From: Actinernus sp. WN-2022
Lineage: Eukaryota; Cnidaria; Anthozoa; Actiniaria; Actinernidae
Direction of reading: 5' to 3'
NCBI GenBank assembly: GCA_030867875.1
Contig: JAOWCC010000019.1
Span: 79,512,861 to 79,576,860 of the forward strand
DNA length: 64,000 bases
Under the pieces are notes generated by a model. It was not told the origin of the DNA. It made no database searches and saw nothing but the letters and a program-made list of their open reading frames with translations. Numbering within the stretch: position 1 is the first letter of the stretch; each line of letters opens with the position of its first letter. The translations under genes and the position numbers were made by a program. Positions 54,779 to 64,000 of the stretch are shown one piece after another.

Positions 54779-55940
54779 CGATCAATTCAATACAATTCAA
54801 CGATATTTTGTTGTTTCTAGCTTATACACTGAATTGCGCTTGCATTAAGGAATTTCCAAGGAATTCGTTCACCTTGGCTTCAGCCAAACTTAGTAAATAT
54901 CCCTATAATGATTTAGAACCTTTTCTCCGTCTTGGTACTCGCCCAAAATCTACCTAAAAAGAGCTTACATCAATGAAACTTTTGCGAAAACCTCGTCAAG
55001 TATGAAATAAGACACTTAAATACCTCGAACGTCGGCAATAAGCCATATACATCCCGAGGGCCGTATATGGCTTATTGCCTCCGTTCTCGGTATGTAACTC
55101 TCACGTAAATGCTAATTGTGCTTTGAACCGGCTGCTTGACTTTATCGAAGGCCAATAGAAGAAAAATAATTGCTGCTGACGATCATCACCATCTTGATAA
55201 CAGGATATAGATCTTGCTCTTTGGAAACTGATAGTTATATACAGAGTTCGCCTACACGTCAACAAATTCATGATTACACAAGAATCGCATATACAGATAT
55301 GCATTAAAGAACGGTTTCCACCTCGTGTAATGTCACGTGACGATCAGATCCGCGCAAAGTATTGTGGTAAAAAAAAAGACTAAAAGTGATGCATCGTGGT
55401 AAAAAAAGAAATCGAGATTTGGACCCGCTTACAGATTAGAACTGCTGCGTTGCTCGCTCGCTTCAGGCTCGCTTGCTGCGGCAGCAATTAGCCGTCGCGG
55501 TCACGCAATAGCGCAATTCGCTTCCCTCAGCCGTCATATCATCTTTGGTATATTTATTTATATATTTTGGCACTTGGTCACATTCTATCAATTAACTAGC
55601 TACGTGCCTCAAATTACTGCTTGTACTTGTAGGAATCCTTTTCAACCCAAAAAGAAATGCTCAAATTTCTAGAACTGAACTCAACAATGAATTTTTCAGG
55701 ATTTTTAGCATGTACTACCGACAGGGATTATCTGCAACATTGACAAAAGTTAACTCTGCCTCTTTCGACCTTAAATTATAACCTGTTACTGTAAAATTAC
55801 TTCAACTGAACTTATGAATCGATATGGAAACTACAGCTTATTCGCTGACAAATAGGACCAGAAAGGGTACAAATCAGTGTTAGGGGATGACAAATACGCG
55901 TTCAGTCTTAATTGGACAGGCATGAGCTCGAGTAGTAAAG
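54779..55940. other. stretch with one small hairpin, no gene recognised
   Basis: A short stem (gcaataagccatatac / gtatatggcttattgc) lies at 55040-55077. A GC-richer patch at 55440-55510 (gctgctgcgttgctcgctcgct-like) has no clear function. No exon was recognised. Confidence 0.4.
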
Positions 55941-56040
55941 AATAGCTGATATTACAGTGGCGTCTACGAATAGTAGTGAGGCGTTCGGGTCGACACCGCT
56001 GAAGCTGCTATTCGTAGACGCCACTGTGATATCAGCTATT
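55941..56040. repeat. inverted repeat with about 33-bp arms
   Basis: aatagctgatattacagtgg and cgtctacgaatag at the left pair with ctattcgtagacgccactgt and gatatcagctatt at the right. Confidence 0.85.
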
Positions 56041-56265
56041 AAATGTCGCGCTTGAAATTAGTCTTCTTCGAGGCCGTTCTTAGGGTCGTTCCCCAGCGCT
56101 AGCGTTGCGTGGTTTCCCACGAGTTTCATATATAGGAGGATAGGTTAGACTTGAAATAAGGTTTATACCGATAAAATCTGTATACTGCAGTTTGTGGCTC
56201 ACAAACTAAGACTTTCTCTTTCTACAATACCAGAAGTCCATCAGTATTGCATACCGTATTAACTA

Positions 56266-56383
56266 GAATAAACGCCCCTTCTCGATTAAACGCCCCTCTC
56301 GAATTATCGCTCCCTCTAGAGTGGCCAAAAAGAAATAAACGCCTCGAGCGTTTACGCATATAATAGAGAGAGGGCGTTTATTC
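56266..56383. repeat. inverted repeat with AATAAACGCCC ends
   Basis: gaataaacgccccttctc at the left pairs with gagagagggcgtttattc at the right. The word aaacgccc recurs inside. Probably a small foldback element. Confidence 0.65.
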
Positions 56384-56448
56384 ACAACATTCAACATTGT
56401 TCCGCGTGCTACTTGCTTTTTTAAATTACATACTGTATCTCATTGCAT

Positions 56449-57126
56449 TTATTACTCGGGCTGCCTGTGGCAGCGCCGAGTCTTAAAATGCAAGTCGTTA
56501 TTATTTATTATTATTTTATTTCATGTCAGACGGCTTCTGCGCATGCGTTAAAGGTCAAATTCCAACCAATCAGATTGCACTGTGCTGGTCACGCAAACAA
56601 AGGTTAGATTTCCTCAGGCGCGCTCAGATAAGAAAGCTCAAAGCTCTCAGACGAGGCGAGACAAGGAGATATCAATTTCAAATAGTCATTGTCAGAAATC
56701 TATTCCATCGTCGGTGGGCAATTATGCAATACAACCTAAATTTGGGTCAGGTCCATGTTTTACGACAGAATAACCAGAGTCTTTCTACTGGATTCGGAGA
56801 GCTCGAGACATTATACAAGTCTGCTAATATGGGGAAAACTGAAACAAAAAATGAACTTTGACGGCAGAAACCCTCATATTTGAGCCAAGCGGAATATTTA
56901 CATGATCCGCTAAGATTTTTACAAATCTAATTAGTTAAGCAGATGTACGCAGTGTATGCCAACTGAAATGCTGTGCTCGTTTTGTGGTTACGGCTCAGTG
57001 GGGCAACTACACGAACAAGAAGCATGAACTGCCAGCAAAGAGAGAGGAATTGATCGGAGACGTTAAATTAATTTCATCTTCAAATTATCTCATGTGGCCC
57101 GAGTGAAAGGCCAGATGGGCTCTTTT
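56449..57126 (+). mobile_element. Helitron-like element, copy D, about 0.68 kb
   Basis: TTATTACTCGGGCTGCCTGT with the hairpin at the left and GGCCCGAGTGAAAGGCC, AGATGGGCTCTT at the right. The block gcatgcgttaaaggtcaaat near the left end is shared with copies A and B. The region gctctcagacgaggcgagac is shared with B only. Confidence 0.65.
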
Positions 57127-57470
57127 CTACTTTCAACACACAGTCGCTAAACTGTACGAAATCTCCAAGAATAAATCCCTAATGTCCAAACTAACGGGAA
57201 AAACTGAAAGAGGAAATCCTTGTGAGAAATCGACGTACATATGAAGCTATATAAGTTATCATCGACTATATGGGAGTCAAACATCGAGCTGCTATGAAAC
57301 CGCTTGTGACAGTTTGTTTACGCACTTTCATGACAAACGAACGTTTCTACTTTCGACACAACGGTCGCTAAACTGTACGAAATCTCCAAGGATATATCCC
57401 TAATGTCCAAACTAAAGGGAAAAACTGAAAGAGGAAATCATTGTGACCAATCGACATAAATATGAAGCTC
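57122..57470 (+). repeat. imperfect direct duplication, period about 222 bp
   Basis: tttctactttcaacacacag, cgctaaactgtacgaaatct and gggaaaaactgaaagaggaa at 57125-57215 recur at 57345-57438 with few changes. The interval holds a ctatatgggagtcaa segment. Origin unknown. Confidence 0.8.
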
Positions 57471-57896
57471 CAGAAGTAATTATTGAATACATGAGAACCC
57501 ATAGAGAAAACCGATAATAATGAACACGGTATTAGTTTCACCGACATTTGTGGCGTAACTGAACTCGCACTACAGCATAGCTTGAAATACTGTACGAAAA
57601 CTCAAGAAATCTTCCATAGAATGTTCTATTTTTTTTACAGCTGAGAACTGTATTATTAAACACAAGAAATAAAACAATGGTGCCATTTGAAGAATTATAT
57701 CGTGTCAAAAGTGCAAACGAAGAAATATATATCTACGGACGCGAGCAGCTCGATCGTTTCACTTTGGTCAAACTCGGACTGTTTACGACTGGAACCTGCA
57801 GTTTTATCGGACCTGCAGACTAAATTGTAAACGTGTGGCCGTGTTCAGGCTAGTAAATCTAGCTAGCTAACCACAGGAGGTAGCGAGCTTCTTTAG

Positions 57897-60800
57897 TCTG
57901 AACCTGGACCCAATTCAGTCACTTCAAAGTGTTTAACCTGCACAAAGACAATCGCTCGGAACCATCGAGCGTTAGACTGCGCTTCGTGCAGCCTAAGATA
58001 CCATATCAAGTGCGGAGACGTAAAGCCAAGAGAATTCAAACAGATGCAAAGAGCTGACGTACTAAGCTGGATATGTCCCTTGTGTACGCAGCCGATATTA
58101 ACATTAACTCCAAGTGCTAATAGCTTTAATTTCGATTCGAGGAACAGTCCTCTAAATATTTCTATAGAACCTAACGCAATGGCAGATACGACAAACCGAG
58201 AAGATGAATGTGAGGACCATCTAACAGAGCTCGTTCAGAAACTAGAGTGCTCTCCCAAAGACATAAGAGTGGCCCACTTGAATGTGTGCAGTTTAAGGAA
58301 CAAGATTGAGGAGTTAAGATGTTTGCAATTACTATGTAGATTTGAAGTACTACTGAGCTATAACTGAAAGTCATTTAGACAAATCAGTCCCAGATTCAAA
58401 TTTACACATTGACGGTCTGAACTTTCTACGTCTTGATAGAGCAGGTCGCAAGGGAGGGGGCTGTGTCCTGTATTTCGCGGATTATTTAAAGGCCACTCAT
58501 CGAAAGGATTTACGAACAGATGGACTTGAGGCAATCTGGCTGCAAGTGAAATTTCCAAGCACTTCAGTATTGTTTTCTGTGATTTACCGGCCGCCCGATG
58601 CAAAAGAATTCTTCGAACATATAAACAATCCTTTTGAAAAAGCATGGTTGAAATCATCAAATATATTCTTACTGGGCGACTTCAACTGTGATCTATCGTC
58701 TCATGAGAACTTAAATGGCAACCACGTCGCATCAAGCTCAAATACTACGAAATTGTTGTCCATTTTCAATACATTTAATATGCAGAATGTTGTGCGGGAA
58801 GCAACCAGGGTAACACCAACATCGACAAGCTTAATTGACCTTATCGTCACCACTAGAAAAGACCTTGTCACTTCCACGGGAGTATTCCCACTGGGCATCT
58901 CAGATCACAGCTTAATATATGCAACACTAAGATTAAAAAACAAAAGACCTCCACCGCATATAATCAAAACAAGAGATTACAAGAGGTTAAACGAAGACAA
59001 TTTTAGATATGACGTAGCAACTGCACCATTTCACATCGCTTCTATTTTCGATGACTCAGATGACCACCTGTGGGCTTGGCAAAAGTTATTTACAGATATT
59101 TGTGACGAGCACGCCCCCATGAAAGAGGTAAAAGTAAGAAGCAGATCTGCCCCCTGGATAACCAACGAAATAAGATATAAAATGAACAGGAGGTACAAAT
59201 TATTTAAAGCGGCAGTGACTGACAACTGCCAAGAACAGTGGCTAGAGTATAAGAAGATAAGAAATGAAGTTGTGTCGGACCTGAGACAATCTAAGACTTT
59301 ATATTTTTCGAAAATGTTCAACGAAATTAAAACAACAAGCGCTTACTGGAATTTGATTAAGAAAGCCACCAGCCCAAAATTACGTAAGAATATAGGGCCT
59401 TTAAAGAGGGATGATGAAACCTTAGCGTTTTTAGATGCGGAGAAAGCAGATTTAATGAATTCATTCTTTGCTACTATCGGAGAAAAGCTGGCCAGCTCGT
59501 TACCAGAACAATGTATGTCTCGTAATCCTGCCTCTGAAAACAATCGAAAACTAGAAATACCTTCAGTCGTCACATCAAACATTTCCGAACAAAACATCCG
59601 AGAAAAAATTAAAGGATTGAAGACGAACAAATCAACAGGTCCAGACAAAATACCATCTAAACTCCTAAAGTTAGCGGGCGACGCGATAGTCCCCCCTTTA
59701 GCCAGCCTGTATCGTTATAGCATGCAGCACGAAATTGTGTTCAACAGTTGGAAAACGGCTAGAATAACTCCAATATTAAAAAAGGAAGACGAAACAGAAA
59801 GGGAAAACTACAGACCAATCTCTAATCTTAGCGTTCCAAGCAAGATATTAGAATCAGAAGTCAATACCGTTCTGGTACATCACGCCTTCAAAGAACACCA
59901 ACTAGTTACAGAAAGGCAATGGGCAGTACCGCACTGGATATTCGACCGAACTGTTGCTTGTTCACCTAACAGAAATGTGGAGAAAATCAATTGACTCTGG
60001 ACTAGTTGTAGCAGCGGCCTTTATAGATTTCAAAAAAGCTTTCGATAGCGTGTCTCACCCAATTCTAGAAACTAAACTTAAGGACAATTTTGGCATCAAC
60101 GGTCCCCTGTTTGCGTGGCTGAAGAACTATTTGAAAGACAGGAACCAATACACAAACGTTAACGGAACAGAATCGGCGAAGCTTCCAGTTACATTTGGTA
60201 TACCCCAGAGATCAGTATTAGGCCCAACACTATTTGTTCTCTATACAAATGACCTTCCAACATCAGTGAAATCGGGGTCTGTCTACATGTACGCTGACGA
60301 CACTACAATATTTTGTTCCGGTAAATCAGCGGACGAGGTCATTGAAGAACTCAACCTCGCGTTAAAGGAACTCTATGAATGGTGTATTAAAATAACCTTA
60401 CACCACACCCTAAGAAATGTGAAGCCATGTTGTTAAGTAGAAGTAGCTGTATGGGCCCTATGGCTCCTGTGTACGTAGGAAGCTCGGTCATTAAGTGGGT
60501 TTCACAGACGCGCCTACTAGGGATGACTATAGATGACTGAGATGACTAAGTCAAAGTCACACGCTCCAACTCAAAAAGAACTTTGCAGGGAAGTTAGATC
60601 TTTTGAAGCGATCAAGATTTTTATCAACAGACATTCTCCAATCGTTTTATTGTAAAGTTATTCTGCCATCCGTTACGTACGGGCTAGTAGCCTGGGGAGG
60701 GTGTAATTGTATAGATAATTTTAACTCTCTTGAAAGATTACACTGTAGGGCTGCACGAATAATATTCAACTTACCAAGGGATATGCCTTCTAAAGACGTA

Positions 60801-61385
60801 CTAAATCACGCTAAATGGTCAACGCTATTCGATAACTATAAGTTAGCTATTGTTAAATTAATTCACAAAGCCTACCTAAATAGGTTACCTACAGTTATGT
60901 CAGGCATAATTGAAAAGCGCCAACCAAAATATTCTTTCCGTGCTACTGACCAACTTATTACGCCACGTTTCAATACACGTTACATGAAACACTCCATTGC
61001 CTATAGAGGCTCAACATTGTGGAACGCATTAATATCAAAGAACACTAGCATTGTTACTTCATGCACCAAGGCACTATCAAACAAAGTAGTAAAGATGGAT
61101 ACTTTTAAAGATTTTAACTTCTCCACTAATTCAGTGCAGACTACTAAATTTAGACTAGGGGAATATTTATATACATAATTCATATTTTAACTTTAAAGCA
61201 TTATTTCTTTTAATTATTGTAAATAAATTTAGATAGTAGTTATTTAATTTGTCCGTTAGATGTTTTTATATTATTATAATCTTATAATCATTGTATATAT
61301 ATTTAGTTATACACGACCCCACAAGCTGTAAGCTTTAATAATTATCGTGTTAAAATAAAGGTTATTGATTGATTGATTGATTGAA
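57897..61385 (+). mobile_element. CR1/L2-group non-LTR retrotransposon, nearly full length, frameshifted
   Basis: The element reads from a PHD-like zinc finger through an APE-type endonuclease and reverse transcriptase to a 3-prime UTR, ending in a short (GATT)n/(TTGA)n tract at 61366-61385. It encodes the machinery for target-primed reverse transcription. The 5-prime end is not defined: an in-frame TAG at 57894 precedes the finger. The copy is young enough that domains are intact, yet at least three frame breaks make it inactive. The tandem tail and domain order fit the CR1/L2 group. Confidence 0.85.
57930..61178 (+). pseudogene. LINE ORF2: PHD-like finger, endonuclease, reverse transcriptase, broken
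   Basis: The finger at 57930-58085 reads C-x2-C, LDCASCSLRYHIKC, then WICPLC, a C4HC3 pattern. The endonuclease follows with AHLNVCSLRNKIEEL (58270), a frame break near 58345-58366, then ESHLDKSVPDS, FLLGDFNCDLSS (58662) and GISDHSLIYA (58897). Reverse transcriptase motifs are ITPILKKEDE and ENYRPISNLSV (59770-59835). A +1 insertion near 59928 separates QWA from YRTGYSTELLL. Then come AFIDFKKAFDSVSHP (60020), a GIPQ segment and the catalytic YADDT (60290). A third break falls near 60395. The C-terminal part LQSFYCKVILPSVTYGLVAW ends at about 61178. The family is normally one uninterrupted frame of about 900-1000 codons. Confidence 0.85.
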
Positions 61386-61960
61386 CAGTTTTTCTGCTCT
61401 GGTGATTAGCTAGCTAGTGGTCGGTGGAATACTTTGAAGTTCCAAGCTAATAGAATCTAGCGCGCTAAAAGCCCATCGATGACAGATTTTAGTTATTTTA
61501 AGGTTTTGAAATGTACACAAATGTCAAGTCAGTGTTATCATCCGATCTAGCCGACTTCTAGCTCTCGCTACGACCACGTTCACTACTCGCTCCAAGGTAA
61601 TTTCTCTTACCACGACAACTACCGGGTGTATTGTACGTCAATTGAGCCATCATGGATAACGAGGATCGCCAAACACCAGTCAGTAGCAGTTTTTCGCACA
61701 GTTTTAATATTTTGGTTGAAATTTCAATTGAGCACTTTGGCGGTCAATTATTTGCGATTACGAAACACTTGCGCCAAGGGCAGTTATATTTCTATCTTTT
61801 AGAGGCCTTTAGAGATAGAAACAAACCAGAAGAGGGAAAAACAAAAAGTAAAACCTACTAAGTTACTAGGTCTGAACAGTACTAATTTATTAACTAGCTG
61901 CGAGTTGCTGACAGATATCTCAAGACTCTAGCTAGCTGCACGATAGTAGTCTGAACATAC
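61386..61960. other. stretch with one unassigned short frame
   Basis: The frame at 61652-61861 starts with ATG in the context agccatcATGG and reads MDNEDRQTPVSSSFSHSFN, then ILVEISIEHFGGQLFAIT and LYFYLLEAFRDRNKPEEGK. It has no recognised domain and no clear splice donor. Because it lies just inside the right end of a Helitron-like copy it could be a captured exon. Nothing else was seen here. Confidence 0.25.
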
Positions 61961-62216
61961 ATACACACATGAATAAGTAGTGTTTTCAATAAAAGATCAA
62001 CTACTTTAATTTACATACGAGAAAACAAAAATATTAAATTACATACATGTATATATATACTAGGGGAGCAGAGAATGAAAGTCACCGCGCTACCGGCCAC
62101 TCCTAAAGACTGCTAATAATTCTTCCCTTTGGTTATTACTAAGAGGATTTCAAATGAAAGTGTATTTCATCTTCAATCTCATGTGGCCCGAGTGAAAGCC
62201 CAGATGGGCTCTTGTT
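61960..62216 (+). mobile_element. Helitron-like element, copy E, right end only
   Basis: The last about 250 bp match copies A and C (tactaggggagcagagaatg, ccactcctaaagactgctaa, gaggatttcaaatgaaagtg) and end GGCCCGAGTGAAAGCCC, AGATGGGCTCTTGTTT. No left end with the TTATTACTCGGG hairpin was found nearby. The LINE may have inserted within or next to it. Confidence 0.6.
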
Positions 62217-63420
62217 TATATATTTAAAAACTAAACCACGTGCGAGGGGGAAAAGTTCGTTAATGTGCACAAAGGCTTAAGACAAACGGGGTTTCTTTCT
62301 GGTCTTGTGGATTTCCATCGTTTTCATACTATATAACTCCACCAGCCTTTTTTGTATTTTCTTTACTTTTTCTACATCTTACATTTAATTTTGATTTAAA
62401 ACTGAAAAGGCATGCAGAACATCGGCGAAAATTACACTGACAAAAAATTACTAAAAGAGCAGAAACTTTAACACACTTTAACTTTAACACAAGAGCTAAG
62501 AAAAATAAGTGTAGTACGAAAAAATAGGGTTGTTGGCTAAGACATTGTTGTATTCTTTGAGGTCAGTGGCAAATAAAGATAAAATAACGTTTAAATAGTC
62601 AAAAAGTGATGGAAGTTAGTAATTGCATTTTATTAGTATAATGAACAGAAAGACTGTGTTTCTCTTGAGCTATAAAAAGCGATGTTTAAAGACCATTTTT
62701 ATCTTATTTTAAATGTTTCTTTCCTTGATTTTAAAGTGATAAATTCACTATTTAGCGACCAATATATGGCGTAAATTAAAATCCATCAGCTTGGCAATTT
62801 AATGATGACCTTTTTCGTTGGGTCAATAGTAGCTCGCGAAGTTCTAGTTTCTATCATGGATTATGATCCATGTTTCTATCGATCACTTGTCCTTGCTCCA
62901 GAATACTTGCGCGCGCTGTTTTAGAAAGTTTGAACAAATTGTAAATTGGGCTCCCTGTGGCGCGCGCTCCGATGTCTCGTTGCTAAGTGATGGCAATCGG
63001 TTGACGTGTGTTTTCTTTGTTGCTCGTCGCGTCGCCCGTCAAAGCTGTAAAAGTTTTGTAGCAGTTTTCAAAGAGCCTTTTTCCTCAGTAAACAATCCAG
63101 AAAACCATCGATCCCATGAGTCCGTTCTATTTTTAAAGAAATTGTGGTCCTTTGAACCTGATAGTTTGCAACTGAGACTGTGGAAAAGTAAGAAAAAGGT
63201 CTACCAGATTACGCCAAATCAAGGACGTCAGCCAGAAAGACCTGAGTACCGGCAAACAAAGTGAATACAATTCTAATGGAGACCAGGAGAACGAGAGCAC
63301 TGCTGGCCGAAGACTCCAGACCATGAAAAACAGAAAGAAGTCGGGAAAGACGAGGTTACCTCGTTTACACTATATTTGTTTTGCCGTGCCAAATAACTGA
63401 ACGCATGCGCTGTTCGTCCA
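62217..63420. other. stretch without recognised gene
   Basis: The plus frame at 62863-63264 (133 codons) is open but shows no domain and an unusual Arg/Cys/Ser-rich composition; its antisense is also partly open. I do not consider it a gene on present evidence. Confidence 0.4.
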
Positions 63421-63426
63421 TCCAAG

Positions 63427-63473
63427 ATGCCGGATAAAGAAAGCTCGGAAGCCTTGTTGCCAACATCATTAAT
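63427..63473 (+). CDS. candidate first coding exon, product unknown
   Basis: ATG in the context atccaagATGCC opens MPDKESSEALLPTSL and runs into the donor-like AAT|GTAAGC at 63474 (phase 2). A gcatgcgc-containing upstream segment (63402-63409) could be promoter. The exon is very short, no downstream exon was found before the window end, and chance is a real alternative. Confidence 0.3.
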
Positions 63474-63836
63474 GTAAGCTCTAGAATTGATAAAGGTATG
63501 AAAAAGGTTTCGTTTTTTTTCTAAGATCTTAATACCTGTTTAGAATTCACTTCCTGAAACAGCTGTTGCTGCCGTACCTAGTAAGCTAATCCGTCAATAA
63601 GGATTGCAGCCATGTTGATGATTTTCATTATATTATATATATTTTTATTTAATAATTTATTTATCTTTGTTTTGCTTATTACTTATATTTATTATTTATA
63701 ATATAACCCAGATAGTACGAGCGCTCTGATTGGCTTATAGACTCAAACAATCTATGGTCAATTGTGCCGATAAACACATAGAAATCCGCACGCCTGCTTG
63801 CGTTGTGTCGTAGTTATAACATAAAAGCAATATACC

Positions 63837-64000
63837 ACACATTTCAATGTGTTTACTGGCGAAATAAAGCACTTGGGATGTTGGAAGAATACTTGAAATG
63901 CTTGAAAATCACGCGCCTTCGGCTTGTGATTTTCAAGCATTTCTTGTGTTCTCCCAACATCCCGCGTGTTTATTTCTCCAGTAAACACATTGAAATATGT
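63837..64000. mobile_element. inverted-repeat element reaching the window end
   Basis: acatttcaatgtgtttactg and cgaaataaa at the left pair with the right side ending ccagtaaacacattgaaata. The inner pair gcttgaaaatcac / gtgattttcaagc flanks gcgccttcggctt. The right boundary may lie beyond the window. Confidence 0.75.

Noticed and set aside
62863..63264. 133-codon plus-strand frame
   Set aside because: No domain, repeat of unknown nature around it, and no splice or promoter evidence.
1..64000. CRISPR array, bacterial operon or prophage
   Set aside because: The tandem arrays have no spacer pattern, and spliced genes with eukaryotic retrotransposons show this is an animal nuclear sequence.

Overview
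This is eukaryotic nuclear DNA: AT-rich, intron-bearing, with few protein-coding exons in a dense nest of transposable elements. The gene families, the many short inverted-repeat elements, the CR1/L2-type LINE with a PHD-like finger and the frequent acatgtacatgta motif suggest a cnidarian, most likely a stony coral or sea anemone. That assignment is inference; no species can be named.

Three host genes can be supported. (1) A DOK/IRS-like docking protein on the minus strand has four coding exons (37493-37401, 23318-23006, 20777-20558, 19460-19163). They join in frame with GT-AG junctions to 307 aa: a PH domain, an IRS-type PTB domain and a tyrosine-free serine-rich tail. (2) A stand-alone macro-domain protein, also minus, has five exons (52361-52341, 51058-50995, 50451-50372, 49088-48941, 39115-38781) giving 215 aa, closest in motif pattern to PARP9/PARP14-type ADP-ribose-binding macro domains. 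(3) The first exon of a secreted or lumenal NAD(P)-binding SDR-type protein lies on the plus strand at 53194-53529, divergent from the macro gene across about 830 bp. Its later exons were not found. A possible further first exon lies at 63427-63473.

Layout: 1-5.2 kb holds a 96-bp tandem array with an inverted unit, small inverted-repeat elements and a decayed Ty3/Gypsy pol. 5.2-7.4 kb is the longest copy of a hairpin-ended, Helitron-like family, also seen at 25.2-26.9, 34.6-35.8, 56.4-57.1 and about 62.0-62.2 kb. 8.3-17.6 kb is a nested transposon cluster between large inverted arms. 19-37.5 kb is the docking-protein gene, whose 14-kb first intron contains most of a 9.6-kb structure bounded by 15-bp inverted ends, TA flanks and mirrored GGATC-rich arrays. 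38.8-52.4 kb is the macro-domain gene, with LINE remnants and several inverted-repeat elements in its 9.8-kb last intron. 53-57.8 kb has the SDR exon and many palindromes. 57.9-61.4 kb is a frameshifted LINE. The remainder is repeat-rich intergenic DNA ending in another inverted repeat.

All exon structures were inferred by eye from reading frame, splice signals and domain logic. Transposon superfamily calls rest on terminal repeats and target duplications, not on database matches.
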